A stretch of DNA of 64,000 bases from GCA-2709075 sp038146865 (GCA_038146865.1 JAYQSL010000002.1:372001-436000); one strand, 5' to 3'; counted from the stretch's first letter, positions 27,377 to 37,594 are shown. A program made the numbers and translations. Notes: a model not told the origin generated them from the letters alone.

Positions 27377-28594
27377 TTATTTACCGGCTGGACGATCTAG
27401 ATTGAACACCCGAAGTGCGTTTTCCCCCAATATATTGCGCTTCGCCTGTTCGTCCAGAAACGGCAAATCATAGATTGTACTTGGCGCATTAAAGTCCCAA
27501 TGGGGCCAATCAGAGGCATACATTAGCTGGCTGCTGGCGTTCATAGCGTCAAATGTCGCTTCTGTTAGCTTCATATTTGACGTCTCAATCGGCTGCGATG
27601 AGAAATACATTTCTCTGATGTAGTCAGAAGGTAATTTCTTCAGTAACGGAGCTTCCGAGGGTCTCATTTGGTATTCAGAGTCAAGTCTTTGCATCATGAA
27701 AGGCAACCAAGCAAGTCCTGACTCAATCCAAATTGTTTTAAGATTTGGAAAGCGCTCGGGCAATCCATGTATAATCCAATTTGTCATATGGACGATATTG
27801 CAAAGCACGAACGAAATTGCGTGCATCGAGATAAATAAGTCTGTTTGCTTTGTCCATTCATCAGTCCAAGTCAGGCCAGCGTGAAACGCTAGCGGCAAAT
27901 TTCTCTCCTCAAGCTTCCTATAAATCGGAATATAAGAGTTATGGTGAACCGGTTTGAAACGGACGGATGTAATCATAAACCCGACCACCCCCTTCCGTTC
28001 AGAGAACTCGTCTATGATCCTGTGACACATTTCAGGTTCACCGAGCGGCATATACAGCAAGGTCTTTATCCGATCATCCTCAGGGAGAATTGTATCGCAG
28101 ACCCATCGGTTATAGGCCAGAGCCAAATGCGCTTCTACTCGAGGCTGAGGGTGAGTACCCAGCTGCAATAAATTACCAGGAAATAAAACCTGATAGTCTA
28201 ATCCAAGCGCCTGCATGCTTCTCCGAACAAGCGTAACGTCCCGATGCACTGACTTGTCGTCCACAGGCTCAGCAATCTGCTGTTGGTGAGGAATGCGCCC
28301 GCCAGCATCCTGATACCTTAGTCCCGGGGTATGATTGGATAGACCCGGAGCACCCCCTGTCCTTGATTGGAACTCACGCGCGTAATGGAGAAGGATCGGA
28401 TCTTCAATATATTCAATGACCTGGCGCCAAGATGTCATTTCCGAATGGTGGGCATCGATATCGACGATCGGCCAATCTGCAAAACCCTTTTCTTTTTGAT
28501 ACTTTGTTTCCCGAGCTAAAATGTCGCGCGTATCCGTATCAATTGTAATCTCTTGAACGGGTAATTCTTTTGTCTTTTCAATTCCACTATCCAT
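27377..28594 (-). CDS. Amidohydrolase-2 family hydrolase or decarboxylase
   Basis: A 405-residue TIM-barrel metal enzyme of the ACMSD/amidohydrolase-2 group. The first metal site is in IVDIDAHHSE, a DxDAHH variant of the usual DxH; a His follows in LPLAFHAGL and a late Asp in LMYASDWPHWD, the last catalytic position. SGLAWLPFMMQRLD is a typical barrel segment. Members decarboxylate or hydrolyse aromatic acids (for example gamma-resorcylate or 5-carboxyvanillate). It is first in a three-gene operon with Rieske and a small protein; GAGG precedes ATG. Substrate unknown, but the local theme is aromatic acids. Confidence 0.85.
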   Translation of the reverse strand: MDSGIEKTKELPVQEITIDTDTRDILARETKYQKEKGFADWPIVDIDAHHSEMTSWRQVIEYIEDPILLHYAREFQSRTGGAPGLSNHTPGLRYQDAGGRIPHQQQIAEPVDDKSVHRDVTLVRRSMQALGLDYQVLFPGNLLQLGTHPQPRVEAHLALAYNRWVCDTILPEDDRIKTLLYMPLGEPEMCHRIIDEFSERKGVVGFMITSVRFKPVHHNSYIPIYRKLEERNLPLAFHAGLTWTDEWTKQTDLFISMHAISFVLCNIVHMTNWIIHGLPERFPNLKTIWIESGLAWLPFMMQRLDSEYQMRPSEAPLLKKLPSDYIREMYFSSQPIETSNMKLTEATFDAMNASSQLMYASDWPHWDFNAPSTIYDLPFLDEQAKRNILGENALRVFNLDRPAGK

Positions 28595-28804
28595 AGAAGT
28601 TCCTCATGGCAGATAATTTCCGCGTTTCTTTTATAATTATGCTACTCGATACCGCCCGATAGCAACAGCGGGAGAATTTAGTTTCTAAAATGCTAGTTTT
28701 TTGTCTTTTTGAATTTCCCTCTCCCCAAAATGATTGTACCGCGACATAATGTTTGGCAGGTAACTTTTTTAGGTTTCAGACGAGCTTTGCAATGGGAGGC
28801 AAAT

Positions 28805-29374
28805 ATGGACGGAAATCAAGGCACACACGTTGATGCACAACGCAACCAGGCTTCACAAAACCACCCGGACCAATACAGGGGCCAGTCCCCGATTAAAGTC
28901 AACAAGTTAGGGCATCTGGTTTATGAGGTATCCGACGTCGAAAAAACTGCTAAATTTTGGTCACAAGTAATGGGTTTCGAGGAAACCGACCGAAATGAGA
29001 TCGGCATGGTCTTTTTTAGATGTGGGCCAGATCATCATGCCATTGGGCTTAAACCAGGTAAGGCAGGCCAAAGGCCGGAAAATGGTGAGGCACTCAAGGT
29101 TGAACACCTTGCCCTCGAGGTTGACAATATGGATATTCTTTTTCAGGCGCGCGACTTCCTGGAAGCGAACAACATTCCAGTCGTATTTCAGGGAAGAAAG
29201 GGCGCGGGGGGGAACGCGGCATTACATTTTTGTGACCCAGATGGCTACGAATTTGAGTTGTACTGTGGGATGGATCAAATAGGCGATAACGGCAAGTTAC
29301 GTCCTTCAGAGCAATTTCATAGAGTAGCGACACTGGAAGATGCTCGGGATAACCCGCTCCCTGAAAAATGGTAA
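28805..29374 (+). CDS. VOC-family dioxygenase or glyoxalase-like protein
   Basis: A 189-residue vicinal-oxygen-chelate protein. The metal ligands of two beta-alpha-beta-beta-beta modules are likely His in KLGHLVYEVSD, His in KVEHLALEVD and Glu in DGYEFELYC; the module edge CDPDGYEFE is the extradiol-type signature. ATG 28805 is chosen because GGGAGG lies upstream; earlier in-frame starts lack this. It diverges from the amidohydrolase operon and leads toward the NMT1-like gene. It may cleave a catechol-type ring or isomerise a product; the activity cannot be set from sequence alone. Confidence 0.85.
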   Translation: MDGNQGTHVDAQRNQASQNHPDQYRGQSPIKVNKLGHLVYEVSDVEKTAKFWSQVMGFEETDRNEIGMVFFRCGPDHHAIGLKPGKAGQRPENGEALKVEHLALEVDNMDILFQARDFLEANNIPVVFQGRKGAGGNAALHFCDPDGYEFELYCGMDQIGDNGKLRPSEQFHRVATLEDARDNPLPEKW

Positions 29375-29469
29375 AAATTTAGCTTTTATAATTTTCATCA
29401 TATGCGAGCGGGAAAATCATCCTAGGCTCCGCGTTGGCCCCAAGAGTAGCAAAGAGGATAAAATTAGAT

Positions 29470-30408
29470 ATGCCAAAACTTACATTTCCGGTGAGGGATT
29501 ATGGTCTCCTCAGACAAATGAAAAAAGGAACTATTTTGGCGAATGGCTGTGAAATTGAATTTCCACACTTCGATAATATTCTCGTTGCCGCTAGACAAAT
29601 GGTGCGAGAAGGAACGTTTGATATCTGTGAGATGCCGACCACGACCTACATCGCAGCGAAGGCCTATAACAAACCGCTCATAGCATTGCCGACCCCAATT
29701 ACTCGAAATTTTCATCATCAGGCGATCCACGTGGATACCCGAACAGGAATAACCAACCCTAAAGATTTTGAAGGACAGACTGTTGGTGTGGTAAGGGGAT
29801 ATACCGTAACAACCGGCGTATGGGCCCGCGCTGTACTATCGGAGGAGTACAATGTTGACCTCGGCAGCATTACGTGGGCAGCGACCGATGATGAGCATGT
29901 AGCGGAGTTCGAACCACCCGATACCGTTGATTTAAGTTTTCGAGGCCGCGACATGAATGAGATGTTTGAAAACAGAGAGATCGTTGGCGCGGTTGGAACG
30001 GTTGTTAATCCGCCAGACTACGTAAAACCACTTCTACCAGATCCTAAGAATGCTGGCTTCAGGGCATACAAAACAACTGGCTTATACCCAATAAATCACA
30101 GCGTGGTAGTACATCTGGATACTCTTGATAAGTTCCCAGATTTACCCGAGCAGCTTTTTGCAGCTTTGACGGCGAGTAAAAAAGAATATCTCGAAAATCT
30201 TGATGAGAGCACTGACGCGAGCAATGAAGACAAACTGACGGCGACCTTGCGTGATGCAGTAGGTGGCGATCCATTCCCCTATGGAGTGAATAAAAACCGG
30301 CAGGCCTTAGAAACGCTATGCAGACAAGCAGACATGCAGCAGATCACAAAAAGACTTTACTCTATTGAGGATTTGATAGCTGAAAGCACTCTGAAACTCG
30401 AGGGTTAA
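29470..30408 (+). CDS. NMT1/THI5-like protein, dihydroxyphthalate-decarboxylase family
   Basis: A 312-residue protein without a signal peptide, with the two-lobe fold of periplasmic binding proteins. FDICEMPTTTYIAAKAY and DPFPYGVNKNRQALETLCRQ match the 4,5-dihydroxyphthalate decarboxylase (Pht5) group, which has DISEM-type and YGxxxNRxxLE motifs. ATG 29470 is preceded by AGAGGA. The lack of an export signal supports a cytosolic enzyme rather than a receptor. A second family member is at 44332-45327. It lies next to UbiD-type decarboxylases, so decarboxylation of an aromatic dicarboxylate is plausible. Confidence 0.78.
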   Translation: MPKLTFPVRDYGLLRQMKKGTILANGCEIEFPHFDNILVAARQMVREGTFDICEMPTTTYIAAKAYNKPLIALPTPITRNFHHQAIHVDTRTGITNPKDFEGQTVGVVRGYTVTTGVWARAVLSEEYNVDLGSITWAATDDEHVAEFEPPDTVDLSFRGRDMNEMFENREIVGAVGTVVNPPDYVKPLLPDPKNAGFRAYKTTGLYPINHSVVVHLDTLDKFPDLPEQLFAALTASKKEYLENLDESTDASNEDKLTATLRDAVGGDPFPYGVNKNRQALETLCRQADMQQITKRLYSIEDLIAESTLKLEG

Positions 30409-30523
30409 GTCCATACACTCAGCTTAGTGTCGTCTGATAAATTTATTGAACATTGGCAGTGTCGCGTTTTATTGAGATTTAAATAAACGGCAAGAAATGC
30501 GAGTCCATTGAACTGCTCCGTAT

Positions 30524-32008
30524 TTAATCTCTGAGATGACCCCATCGAGCCCAGGCCTCTCTTCTGGCCTCTGGGGTCGGCGCATTCACCTTTTGAAATT
30601 GATCTTTCCAATGAAATGGTCGACATGCATCAATGACGGCGCGACTATTATAGAGTTTTCCAGCTTCTCGATCCTCAGGGGGAATTACCGGATCTAAAGC
30701 GGATGACCACATATTATTAATTAAATCTATATTAGTCGCGGGATCACATCGAGTGCAAATAGCCCAAACAACCTCCTCGAGATCAGATACATCAACGTCA
30801 TCATCCACAACGACCACAAGGCGCCCCAAATACGCGCCTGCATGGCATGTGGCTGCTATCTGACCAGTTTGCGTGGCGTGACCTGGATAACGCTGCTTTA
30901 TTGAGACGGCAAGAAAAAGGCGAGACCCACCTACTTCATGAGCCCATACCTCGGTTACATCCGGTACACCCGCCTTGGCTATATTTTCTTTTATGACCGC
31001 CGATCTGCTGATCGCTCGGTAGCGGGCATACTCGTAAGGCATCCTTATATGGGCGGCGCCAAGCAATATCGGATCATCGCGATGATATATGGCCGAAATA
31101 TCCACCCAGGGCTCGTCGGGCATTGCGCCCCCCTGATAACCTAACCACTCACCGAATGGTCCCTCATTTTTGGTATTACCTGGATGAATGAAGCCTTCAA
31201 TAACAACCTCGGAATTTGCTGGAAATGGTAGCCCCGTATGTTTACCAATCACACATTCAATTGGCTTACCGCGATAAGCACCCATCATATCAAATTCGCA
31301 CATACCCTCTGGCACTTCAGTCGATGACGTAAGAAATGAGAGCGGGTCTGACCCAACTACAATGCACACAGGCATTGGATTACCCTGCGCCATATATTTC
31401 TCACGGTGAATCCGACCATGTTTTCCCGGTGAGATATAGAGACCTACACGACGCTCATCATGCACCATAACACGATACGTCCCGCAATTAATCCAACCAG
31501 TATCTGGATCTCTGGTAATATTGTAACACCCAGTGCCAATATAACGCCCCCCATCATCGGGGTTCCACAGAGGCGCAGGGAATTTAGTTACGTCGATCTC
31601 CTCGCCTTCTAAAATATTTTCAAAGATAGGACCTTTTTCAACAATTTGGTGCTTTATTGGATCTAAGTTTCGGGTGTGTTCGTGATAGGCCCTGCTCAAT
31701 TCAAGTTTATTAAAGTTTTCTGGAAAACCGAGGGTCAAGTTTTTCCTCGTCCCCGTGAACCAGTTAACCAGGAGTCTAAAGCCCTTGGGACATCCCTCGA
31801 CCTCATCAAAAATTATCGAGGACGTTCCCTCATCATGACACATTATTTCTACCACCTGACCAACATCGGTGTGCCAGTTTGCTCCCGTAACAACTTTTAA
31901 ATCACCCATTTCTTCCACGCGAGCGAGCCAGTCTCGAAGGTCTAAATACTGCAGTGCGCAACCGGAATTTGATTTTTCCGTTTCTCGAAGTTCTTTTTCT
32001 CCCTGCAT
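30524..32008 (-). CDS. UbiD-family decarboxylase (first of tandem pair)
   Basis: A 494-residue prenylated-FMN-dependent decarboxylase. Family blocks include RYIGTGCYNITRDPDTGW, YISPGKHGRIHREKY (Arg-rich prFMN contact) and GPFGEWLGYQGG with the catalytic Glu of the ExxxE/D network. Strong RBS AAGGAG lies 8 nt before ATG. It is closely similar to the gene at 32100-33593, with the same motifs in the same order, so the two are tandem paralogues. The terminator at 32035-32068 separates them. UbiD enzymes add or remove CO2 from aromatic acids and need UbiX-made cofactor; no ubiX is in the window. Confidence 0.92.
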   Translation of the reverse strand: MQGEKELRETEKSNSGCALQYLDLRDWLARVEEMGDLKVVTGANWHTDVGQVVEIMCHDEGTSSIIFDEVEGCPKGFRLLVNWFTGTRKNLTLGFPENFNKLELSRAYHEHTRNLDPIKHQIVEKGPIFENILEGEEIDVTKFPAPLWNPDDGGRYIGTGCYNITRDPDTGWINCGTYRVMVHDERRVGLYISPGKHGRIHREKYMAQGNPMPVCIVVGSDPLSFLTSSTEVPEGMCEFDMMGAYRGKPIECVIGKHTGLPFPANSEVVIEGFIHPGNTKNEGPFGEWLGYQGGAMPDEPWVDISAIYHRDDPILLGAAHIRMPYEYARYRAISRSAVIKENIAKAGVPDVTEVWAHEVGGSRLFLAVSIKQRYPGHATQTGQIAATCHAGAYLGRLVVVVDDDVDVSDLEEVVWAICTRCDPATNIDLINNMWSSALDPVIPPEDREAGKLYNSRAVIDACRPFHWKDQFQKVNAPTPEARREAWARWGHLRD

Positions 32009-32034
32009 AAGCTCAGCTCCTTAAATAAAAACGC

Positions 32035-32068
32035 AAAAAAAAGTCGCCGCTCCCTTCGGAGCGACGAC
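32035..32068 (-). terminator. Intrinsic terminator between tandem UbiD genes
   Basis: GTCGTCGCTCC and GGAGCGGCGAC in the minus transcript form an 11-bp stem (one G-U pair) with a 4-nt loop, followed by eight T. It lies after the stop of the 32100-33593 gene. Confidence 0.9.
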
Positions 32069-32099
32069 CAATAATAATCTATAATTGGATAAAAAGCTC

Positions 32100-33593
32100 T
32101 TACGGCTTTTCTGCCAAATGTGCCCATTTCTGTTGAAGTTCACGTACCACTTCAGCAGGTGGAGAGTTGACCGCCGGAAACTCATCTTTCCAATGGAATG
32201 GTCGGCAAGCATCAATTATCGCTCGACTATTGGTAAGATTCCCTTTCGCCTTCTCTTCTGGCGGAATTCTCGGATCCAGAGGTGTCGACCAACAATTATG
32301 AATAATATCAATGGTCGTGGCTGGATCAGAACGAGTGATCATCGCCCATGTCAGCTCCTCAAGATTTGAGACATCAATGTCATCATCGACGACAACCACG
32401 TATTTACCGGCATACGCTCCAAGATGACACATAGCCGCGACATGGCCGGTTTGCATCGCATGTCCTGGATAACGTTGCTTTATCGAGATCGCGAGCAACA
32501 TTCTGGCTGTACCACATTCATGAGCCCAAACACCGGTAACGTCGGGAATTCCAGCCTTTTGAATATTCTCTTTTAATGCAGCAGAACGCGTAACAGCACG
32601 ATACCGCGCAAGTTCATCGGGTGGACGAAGCGGAGGGCAACCAAGAATGATTGGATCGTTACGATGATAGATTGCTTTGATTTCCATTAAAGGCTCGGGA
32701 CGTACGTCAGAACCATAATAGCCAGTCCATTCACCGAATGGGCCCTCTAATTTCCGATTGTTTGGATGGATGAATCCTTCCAAAACAATTTCTGCATTAG
32801 CAGGGAAAGGTAATCCTGTATGCTTTCCTTGAACACATTCAATTGCATGTCCACGATAACCGCCAAGAATATCTAATTCGTTCTCATTAGGTGGCATTTC
32901 CGTGCAACCCATCAAGAATGCCATGAGGTCGCCGCCGAGCACGATACATGCCGGCATTGACTCACCATTTGCTTCGTATTTGTCGCGATGGATCCGACCA
33001 TGCTTACCTGGGGAGATATAAAAACCTACCTCGTTCTTACTCTGGATCATGACACGATAGGTACCAATGTTGATCCACCCTGTATCAGGATCCCGAGTAA
33101 TATTGTAAGAACCGGTACCGATGTATCGACCGCCGTCCTGATCATGCCACATCGGAGCAGGAAACTTCTCTACATCAATGTCGTCACCCTCGAGTATGTT
33201 TTCACAAATTGGCCCAGAGTCGACGATCTGATGAGGTATCGGCTGCACAGCTTTCATATGTTGCTGTACGCCATCCGTTAGCTCTAGTTTGTCCCACTCT
33301 GTCGGGAAACCCATTGTCATATTTCGTCGCTTGCCAGCAAAGAAATTGATCAACAACCTGAATCCAGGTGGGCAACCTTGTACATTATCAAAAAGGATAG
33401 CAGGCGCATTCTCATCGTGGAGAACGACCTCCGCCACTTCTCCAATATCTTTTTCCCAGCTAAGCCCCTCTGCTACGCGCAGCTCACCAAGCCGTTCAGC
33501 TTCTTTTAGCCACTCCCTCATATCTTCATAAGACATTTGGGCGCCGACATTTGAACCTGATACGGCTTCTACCGCGTTGGTATCATCTGCCAT
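32100..33593 (-). CDS. UbiD-family decarboxylase (second of tandem pair)
   Basis: A 497-residue UbiD-type enzyme, paralogue of the gene at 30524-32008. Shared blocks are RYIGTGSYNITRDPDTGWIN, YISPGKHGRIHRDKY and EGPFGEWTGYYGS; the last holds the catalytic Glu. ATG 33593 is chosen since GGAG precedes it and the homologous region starts soon after; an upstream start at 33635 adds 14 residues without support. It is divergent from the LysR gene at 33780, with a likely operator between, so it is probably the regulated member. Its own terminator follows. Substrate unknown, probably an aromatic acid. Confidence 0.92.
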   Translation of the reverse strand: MADDTNAVEAVSGSNVGAQMSYEDMREWLKEAERLGELRVAEGLSWEKDIGEVAEVVLHDENAPAILFDNVQGCPPGFRLLINFFAGKRRNMTMGFPTEWDKLELTDGVQQHMKAVQPIPHQIVDSGPICENILEGDDIDVEKFPAPMWHDQDGGRYIGTGSYNITRDPDTGWINIGTYRVMIQSKNEVGFYISPGKHGRIHRDKYEANGESMPACIVLGGDLMAFLMGCTEMPPNENELDILGGYRGHAIECVQGKHTGLPFPANAEIVLEGFIHPNNRKLEGPFGEWTGYYGSDVRPEPLMEIKAIYHRNDPIILGCPPLRPPDELARYRAVTRSAALKENIQKAGIPDVTGVWAHECGTARMLLAISIKQRYPGHAMQTGHVAAMCHLGAYAGKYVVVVDDDIDVSNLEELTWAMITRSDPATTIDIIHNCWSTPLDPRIPPEEKAKGNLTNSRAIIDACRPFHWKDEFPAVNSPPAEVVRELQQKWAHLAEKP

Positions 33594-33685
33594 ATATTCA
33601 CTCCTAATTTCGGAAGGTCCGCCCCGCGCGGACAAGCTACCCGGATCCCCCTGACCCGAACATGCATAAGATACATCCAGCCCTT

Positions 33686-33698
33686 ATTTGATACAAAT
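33686..33698. promoter_or_regulatory. Candidate LysR-type operator (T-N11-A)
   Basis: ATTTG-ata-CAAAT is a 5-bp inverted repeat that fits a T-N11-A LTTR box. It lies in the divergent gap between the UbiD gene and the LysR gene, 82 bp before the LysR start. Confidence 0.5.
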
Positions 33699-33779
33699 AC
33701 CATGTCGATATTGTTGCCATGCCATTTTGAGATAGATTATACTAGACATTTTAATTCTTACATTTAAAACGAGACCGCA

Positions 33780-34685
33780 TTGGAACTTCGTCAATTAAGA
33801 TATTTTAAAGCAATTGCTGAGTACGGCAGCTTTTCTGAAGCCTCATTGCGACTTCGGGTGGCACAATCAGCACTGAGTAGACACACAGCCTCTCTTGAAC
33901 AGGAATTAGGGGTTGCATTATTCGAGAGATTGCCCAGGGGAGTTACGCTAACTGACTCTGGCACACTTCTCTTGGATGGGGCCAAAGATATTTTGGAACG
34001 CGTGCAAATTACTCGTGGTGAGGTGATGGCTAAGGCCGCCTTGCCTTCTGGAGAAGTTGTCATTGGGACGACTTCGACAACCAGCCGCATTCTATATGGT
34101 CCTTTGGCAGAGCGATTCGCAAAGGATTACCCAAATGTTCGTCTCAAGTTTGTCGAAGGCGTACCCTATTTGTTATTGGAGGGCCTTGATACTGATAGAA
34201 TTGATCTAGCGGTGATGGTCGACCCTGAAGCATCATCAAATCTCGAATTTGCGCCTTTGGTAACGGAACAAGAATATTTAGTAGGACCATTTCCATCCGA
34301 CTTTTCTGCCAATCAACCAATAGATATCACTTCCTTAGCAAGTTATCCTTTAATCTTATTGCCACGTCCCGCAGGCAGCAGAGTAAAGCTCGATCGTTTG
34401 GCAAGAGAGGCGAATATTCAGCTCGATGTAAAACATGAAGTCGCCAACATAGACGTGGTGAAAGACTTTATTACCAGAGGTTTGGGTCTAGGTATTTTAC
34501 CCCAATCATCTGTATCAGAAGAAGTGTCAAAGAAACGATTTTCCGTGTCCCCGGTCCAAGGTTTGTCCATAACCCGAACCTTGGTGCGACGAGCGGATAG
34601 AACCCCTACTCCAGCCGTGACAGTTTTATCAAACGTAATTCGCGAAGAAATAGACCTTATATTTAAAGAAAATAAATTTAGCTGA
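33780..34685 (+). CDS. LysR-family transcriptional regulator
   Basis: A 301-residue LTTR. The helix-turn-helix is in RYFKAIAEYGSFSEASLRLRVAQSALSRHTASLEQELG, with the family's LERxxG-type end (FERLPRGVTLTDSG). The rest is the two-lobe inducer-binding domain, with TSTTSRILYGPLAERFAKDYPNV as its first strand and helix. The start is TTG. It is divergent from a UbiD gene, so it probably controls that operon in response to an aromatic acid or product. The N-terminal MELRQLRYFKAIAEYGSF form groups with the CbbR/NAC-like LTTRs; the effector is not known. Confidence 0.88.
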   Translation: MELRQLRYFKAIAEYGSFSEASLRLRVAQSALSRHTASLEQELGVALFERLPRGVTLTDSGTLLLDGAKDILERVQITRGEVMAKAALPSGEVVIGTTSTTSRILYGPLAERFAKDYPNVRLKFVEGVPYLLLEGLDTDRIDLAVMVDPEASSNLEFAPLVTEQEYLVGPFPSDFSANQPIDITSLASYPLILLPRPAGSRVKLDRLAREANIQLDVKHEVANIDVVKDFITRGLGLGILPQSSVSEEVSKKRFSVSPVQGLSITRTLVRRADRTPTPAVTVLSNVIREEIDLIFKENKFS

Positions 34686-34770
34686 TTAGTAAGATTTCAA
34701 AATTGATATTTTCCGAGTAAGATCTAATAGAGGTTGTTTAATTTGCAGGGCTCACAACAAGGAGTTTGAT

Positions 34771-35220
34771 ATGGCTAGGCTGAGGCACATCGCAATGTCG
34801 GTTCCCGACCCAGACAAGGCAGCAGAGTTTTACGAAAAAGCATTTGATATGAAACGGGTTGGAAAAACAAATTCTCCGATTGCGAACGGCGTGTATGTCT
34901 CCGATGGCACAATTACTGTGGCATTACTAAATTTTAAAAATGATGATCAGGGCCCCCGAGAATATGTTGGGCTTCATCACATTGGATTCTGGGTAGACGA
35001 TATCAGAGAAGCCGAGAAGAAAGTTGAAGATGCAGGCGGCCAATATCTGATGGGACGTCCTGAAGAAAATGATGGAGACATGAAGGATACGTTCTACGAG
35101 GAGAAATACCGGGATCCCAACGGGGTGATCTTTGATATTACTGACCTAGGATGGGGCGGGGCCGTCAAAGAAGTAAAGCCGGTGGATGATGATCAAGAAG
35201 GACCTTCTCGCCATCATTAA
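34771..35220 (+). CDS. VOC-family (glyoxalase-like) protein
   Basis: A 149-residue single-unit VOC protein. Likely metal ligands are His in LRHIAMSVPD, His in LHHIGFWVDD and Glu-like positions in RDPNGVIFDITD. AAGGAG lies 6 nt before ATG. It follows the LysR gene on the same strand. Members include lyases, dioxygenases and isomerases; the exact activity is unclear. Its place suggests a step after the UbiD-type reaction. Confidence 0.82.
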   Translation: MARLRHIAMSVPDPDKAAEFYEKAFDMKRVGKTNSPIANGVYVSDGTITVALLNFKNDDQGPREYVGLHHIGFWVDDIREAEKKVEDAGGQYLMGRPEENDGDMKDTFYEEKYRDPNGVIFDITDLGWGGAVKEVKPVDDDQEGPSRHH

Positions 35221-35300
35221 GTTGAGTTTTATTGACTAATTAAGGGCTCGGAAGGCCCTACACTCAATCTGGACCAGAGGAATTCTCCTCAAGTGCAATG

Positions 35301-36038
35301 CTAGGCGTTAACCCAATTTCCCGGCAGGACACCCTGGTCCACTGCCCTGCTTGTATAATATTTCCAAAGTTTATCTGCGTGATGCGGACGATCAAAACGT
35401 TCCTCAAACACATCTAATTCTTCATCACTTAGGGCGACCGGGGAACCCAACCGCGCGGCTTCTAACTGAGTTTTAGCATTTCTATCAAATTGAATTCCAT
35501 CAATCAGAAGCGTTGAGACAGATTCGGACACCAAAACAATACCATGCGCTTTTAATAACAAGGCATTATGATCACCAAGGGTATTCACCAAGTCCCTGCC
35601 AAGCGCAGAAGAAGAAATATGTGCGGTGTCAGGATGTGTTGGCACTCCAGTTCGCCAACGATATCCATGGTTTATAACCATTTTCAGCTGAGCGCCCTCG
35701 GCAATCGTAAACAATACTGGTACTTGAGGGTGTGCGTGCAAAACCGCGTTAACATCGGCCCTGGCCTTGTAGATTTCTGAATGAATGTGAAATTCGCTGG
35801 CGGGCCTGGTGCCCTGAGGCCCATCTAAAATCTCACCTTGAAGTGACATTGTAAATAAATCTTCTGGGTTAAGCAGAGCTCTACTCGCATTAACCCCTTG
35901 CATTAAAAAGTTCCCATCCGGTAGCCGTGCACTAACATGTCCACTATGATCCAATATTTTCAAATCGTTGAACATTCGGGTCAAACTTGCGACTTCAAAT
36001 TTTATTTGTTCAACCGTTTGACTTATTGGATTTGACAT
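35301..36038 (-). CDS. Class II aldolase/adducin-family protein
   Basis: A 245-residue zinc enzyme of the class II aldolase group. Zinc ligands are the two His of VLHAHPQVP and a later His in LLKAHGIVLV; SEFHIHSEIYKARAD is the preceding family helix. ATG 36038 lies 1 nt after the stop of the acyl-CoA ligase gene, so the two are coupled; an in-frame GTG at 36047 is also possible. It may be a decarboxylase or retro-aldolase of an aromatic or sugar-acid route. Confidence 0.85.
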   Translation of the reverse strand: MSNPISQTVEQIKFEVASLTRMFNDLKILDHSGHVSARLPDGNFLMQGVNASRALLNPEDLFTMSLQGEILDGPQGTRPASEFHIHSEIYKARADVNAVLHAHPQVPVLFTIAEGAQLKMVINHGYRWRTGVPTHPDTAHISSSALGRDLVNTLGDHNALLLKAHGIVLVSESVSTLLIDGIQFDRNAKTQLEAARLGSPVALSDEELDVFEERFDRPHHADKLWKYYTSRAVDQGVLPGNWVNA

Positions 36039-36039
36039 T

Positions 36040-37594
36040 TCATTCACCCTTATTTTTGGACTGCCATAAATTTAGAAGGGATGCACGATCCAATTTCCCG
36101 CGCGGATTTTTTGGCAACTCTTCCACGATGAAAATGTTTTTTGGCATCTTCGCCTCTGGCAGATACCCCCTACAATGTTTGATTATATCATCAGGAGAAA
36201 CAGATTGTCTCTCCCCGATTACAACAAAGGCTGCTACCTCTTCTCCGTAAATTGGATCAGGCATCCCAAACGTACCGGCTTCAGCAACACTTGGATGCTG
36301 AATAAGGATAGAGTCGACCTCGACTGGAGAAATGTTAACACCTCCTCTTATAATAAGCTCCTTTACTCGGCCCGTTATATGTAGATGACCATCAATATCG
36401 AAGTAGCCAAGGTCACCTGTGCAATGACCAGTTTTCGGCAAGAGCTCCACCTCTCCATTATGGTGGAGGTATCCAAGGGCTTGCTGCTTGCCCCCTCCAA
36501 CGACTATCTCTCCAGTATCACCAGGGTCTAGGTCTTGGCCGTTTTGATCAATTATTCTAATTTTCTGATATTTCTGCGCAGGACCGACACTGCCAATTTT
36601 TCGGTTTGCACCTCTGTGAGCCGCGGTGTTGCCTCCCTCGCTTGAGCCACAGCTCTGAGACAGGGTAATCCCGTACATCCTCTCAAAATCTCGCCATTGT
36701 TCTGGCAACAAAGGTGCGCTTGATGAGGTAAGAAAATTTAGATCTCCAAGCTCCGAACCGTTTATTTTAGAGGGTCGATTAATCAACATATTAATCATTG
36801 TGGGAACAACAAAACCAATATTGATTTTGTAATCTTTTAACCAATCAAAATATCGACTTTGCGAAAAATGCCTTGCAAATATAGTTGTAGCACCCGAAAC
36901 CAGGGGAGCCCCCAAACTCATATGTTGAGCTGACAACCAACTATACGACCTGCAATCGAGGGTGCGGATGCCAGGTTCAAGGCCCAAATAATCAGCCGTC
37001 GAATCATAATTATAATAAGCGGTCGCGTGAGTCTGAATCACGCCCTTAGGTCTATCTACTGTACCCGAAGTATAAAATATAACACCATGGTCGTCAGGCG
37101 ACGCGATCGACTCTAATTCGTCTTCAGGATTGGAATTCTGCTATCTCCTTAAAAAAGCCCTCGGAATTTCCATTGAGACTCCATTCTCCAAGCTCAATCC
37201 ACTCAGCGTTTGTTCCTGATTTAAAAAACTCTAAGTCCAAACCCGGCTGATAAATTACCAAAACCGGATTTATTGACTCGATAATTTCAGCTAGGTGGGT
37301 TTTGTTCATTTCGACGTGGACAGTAGCAAGTGTTGCACCGTATCGAAGCGTCGAGACAAAGATTAAAAAATTCTCTATTGAATTTTCCGATAGAAGTAAG
37401 ACACGCTGGTTACGGCCCACGCCGTAGTTTTTCAGAAAACCAGCTATTTGATTACTGACACCGTATAATTCTTTGTAATTAACTGATTTTTGTTGATCGA
37501 TTGAGTGCGCGTATATTGCCTCTGGCCACTTTCGCGCATTGGCCGATAAGATCTCAAAAAAAGAAGGGGCTTGCTTCTCGCCTAAGTTTTTCAT
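36040..37594 (-). pseudogene. AMP-forming acyl-CoA ligase, one frameshift
   Basis: An ANL-superfamily ligase split by a 1-base insertion near 37132. The first frame (to 37124) ends EIAEFQS; removing one C gives EIAEFNPEDELESI, which runs into FYTSGTVDRPKGVI, the P-loop, and then the second frame. Downstream are SSSAPLLPEQW, QSCGSSEGGNTA, TGDLGYFDIDGHLHITGR and the C-terminal PRGKLDR with the adenylation Lys. Total length is about 517 residues, normal for fatty- or aryl-acid ligases. The aldolase gene follows directly. It probably activates an aromatic or aliphatic acid with CoA. Confidence 0.85.

Noticed and set aside
37124..37140. TGA in the acyl-CoA ligase as a selenocysteine codon
   Set aside because: Sequence after TGA in the same frame is not like the family, while a one-base change restores the known P-loop frame.
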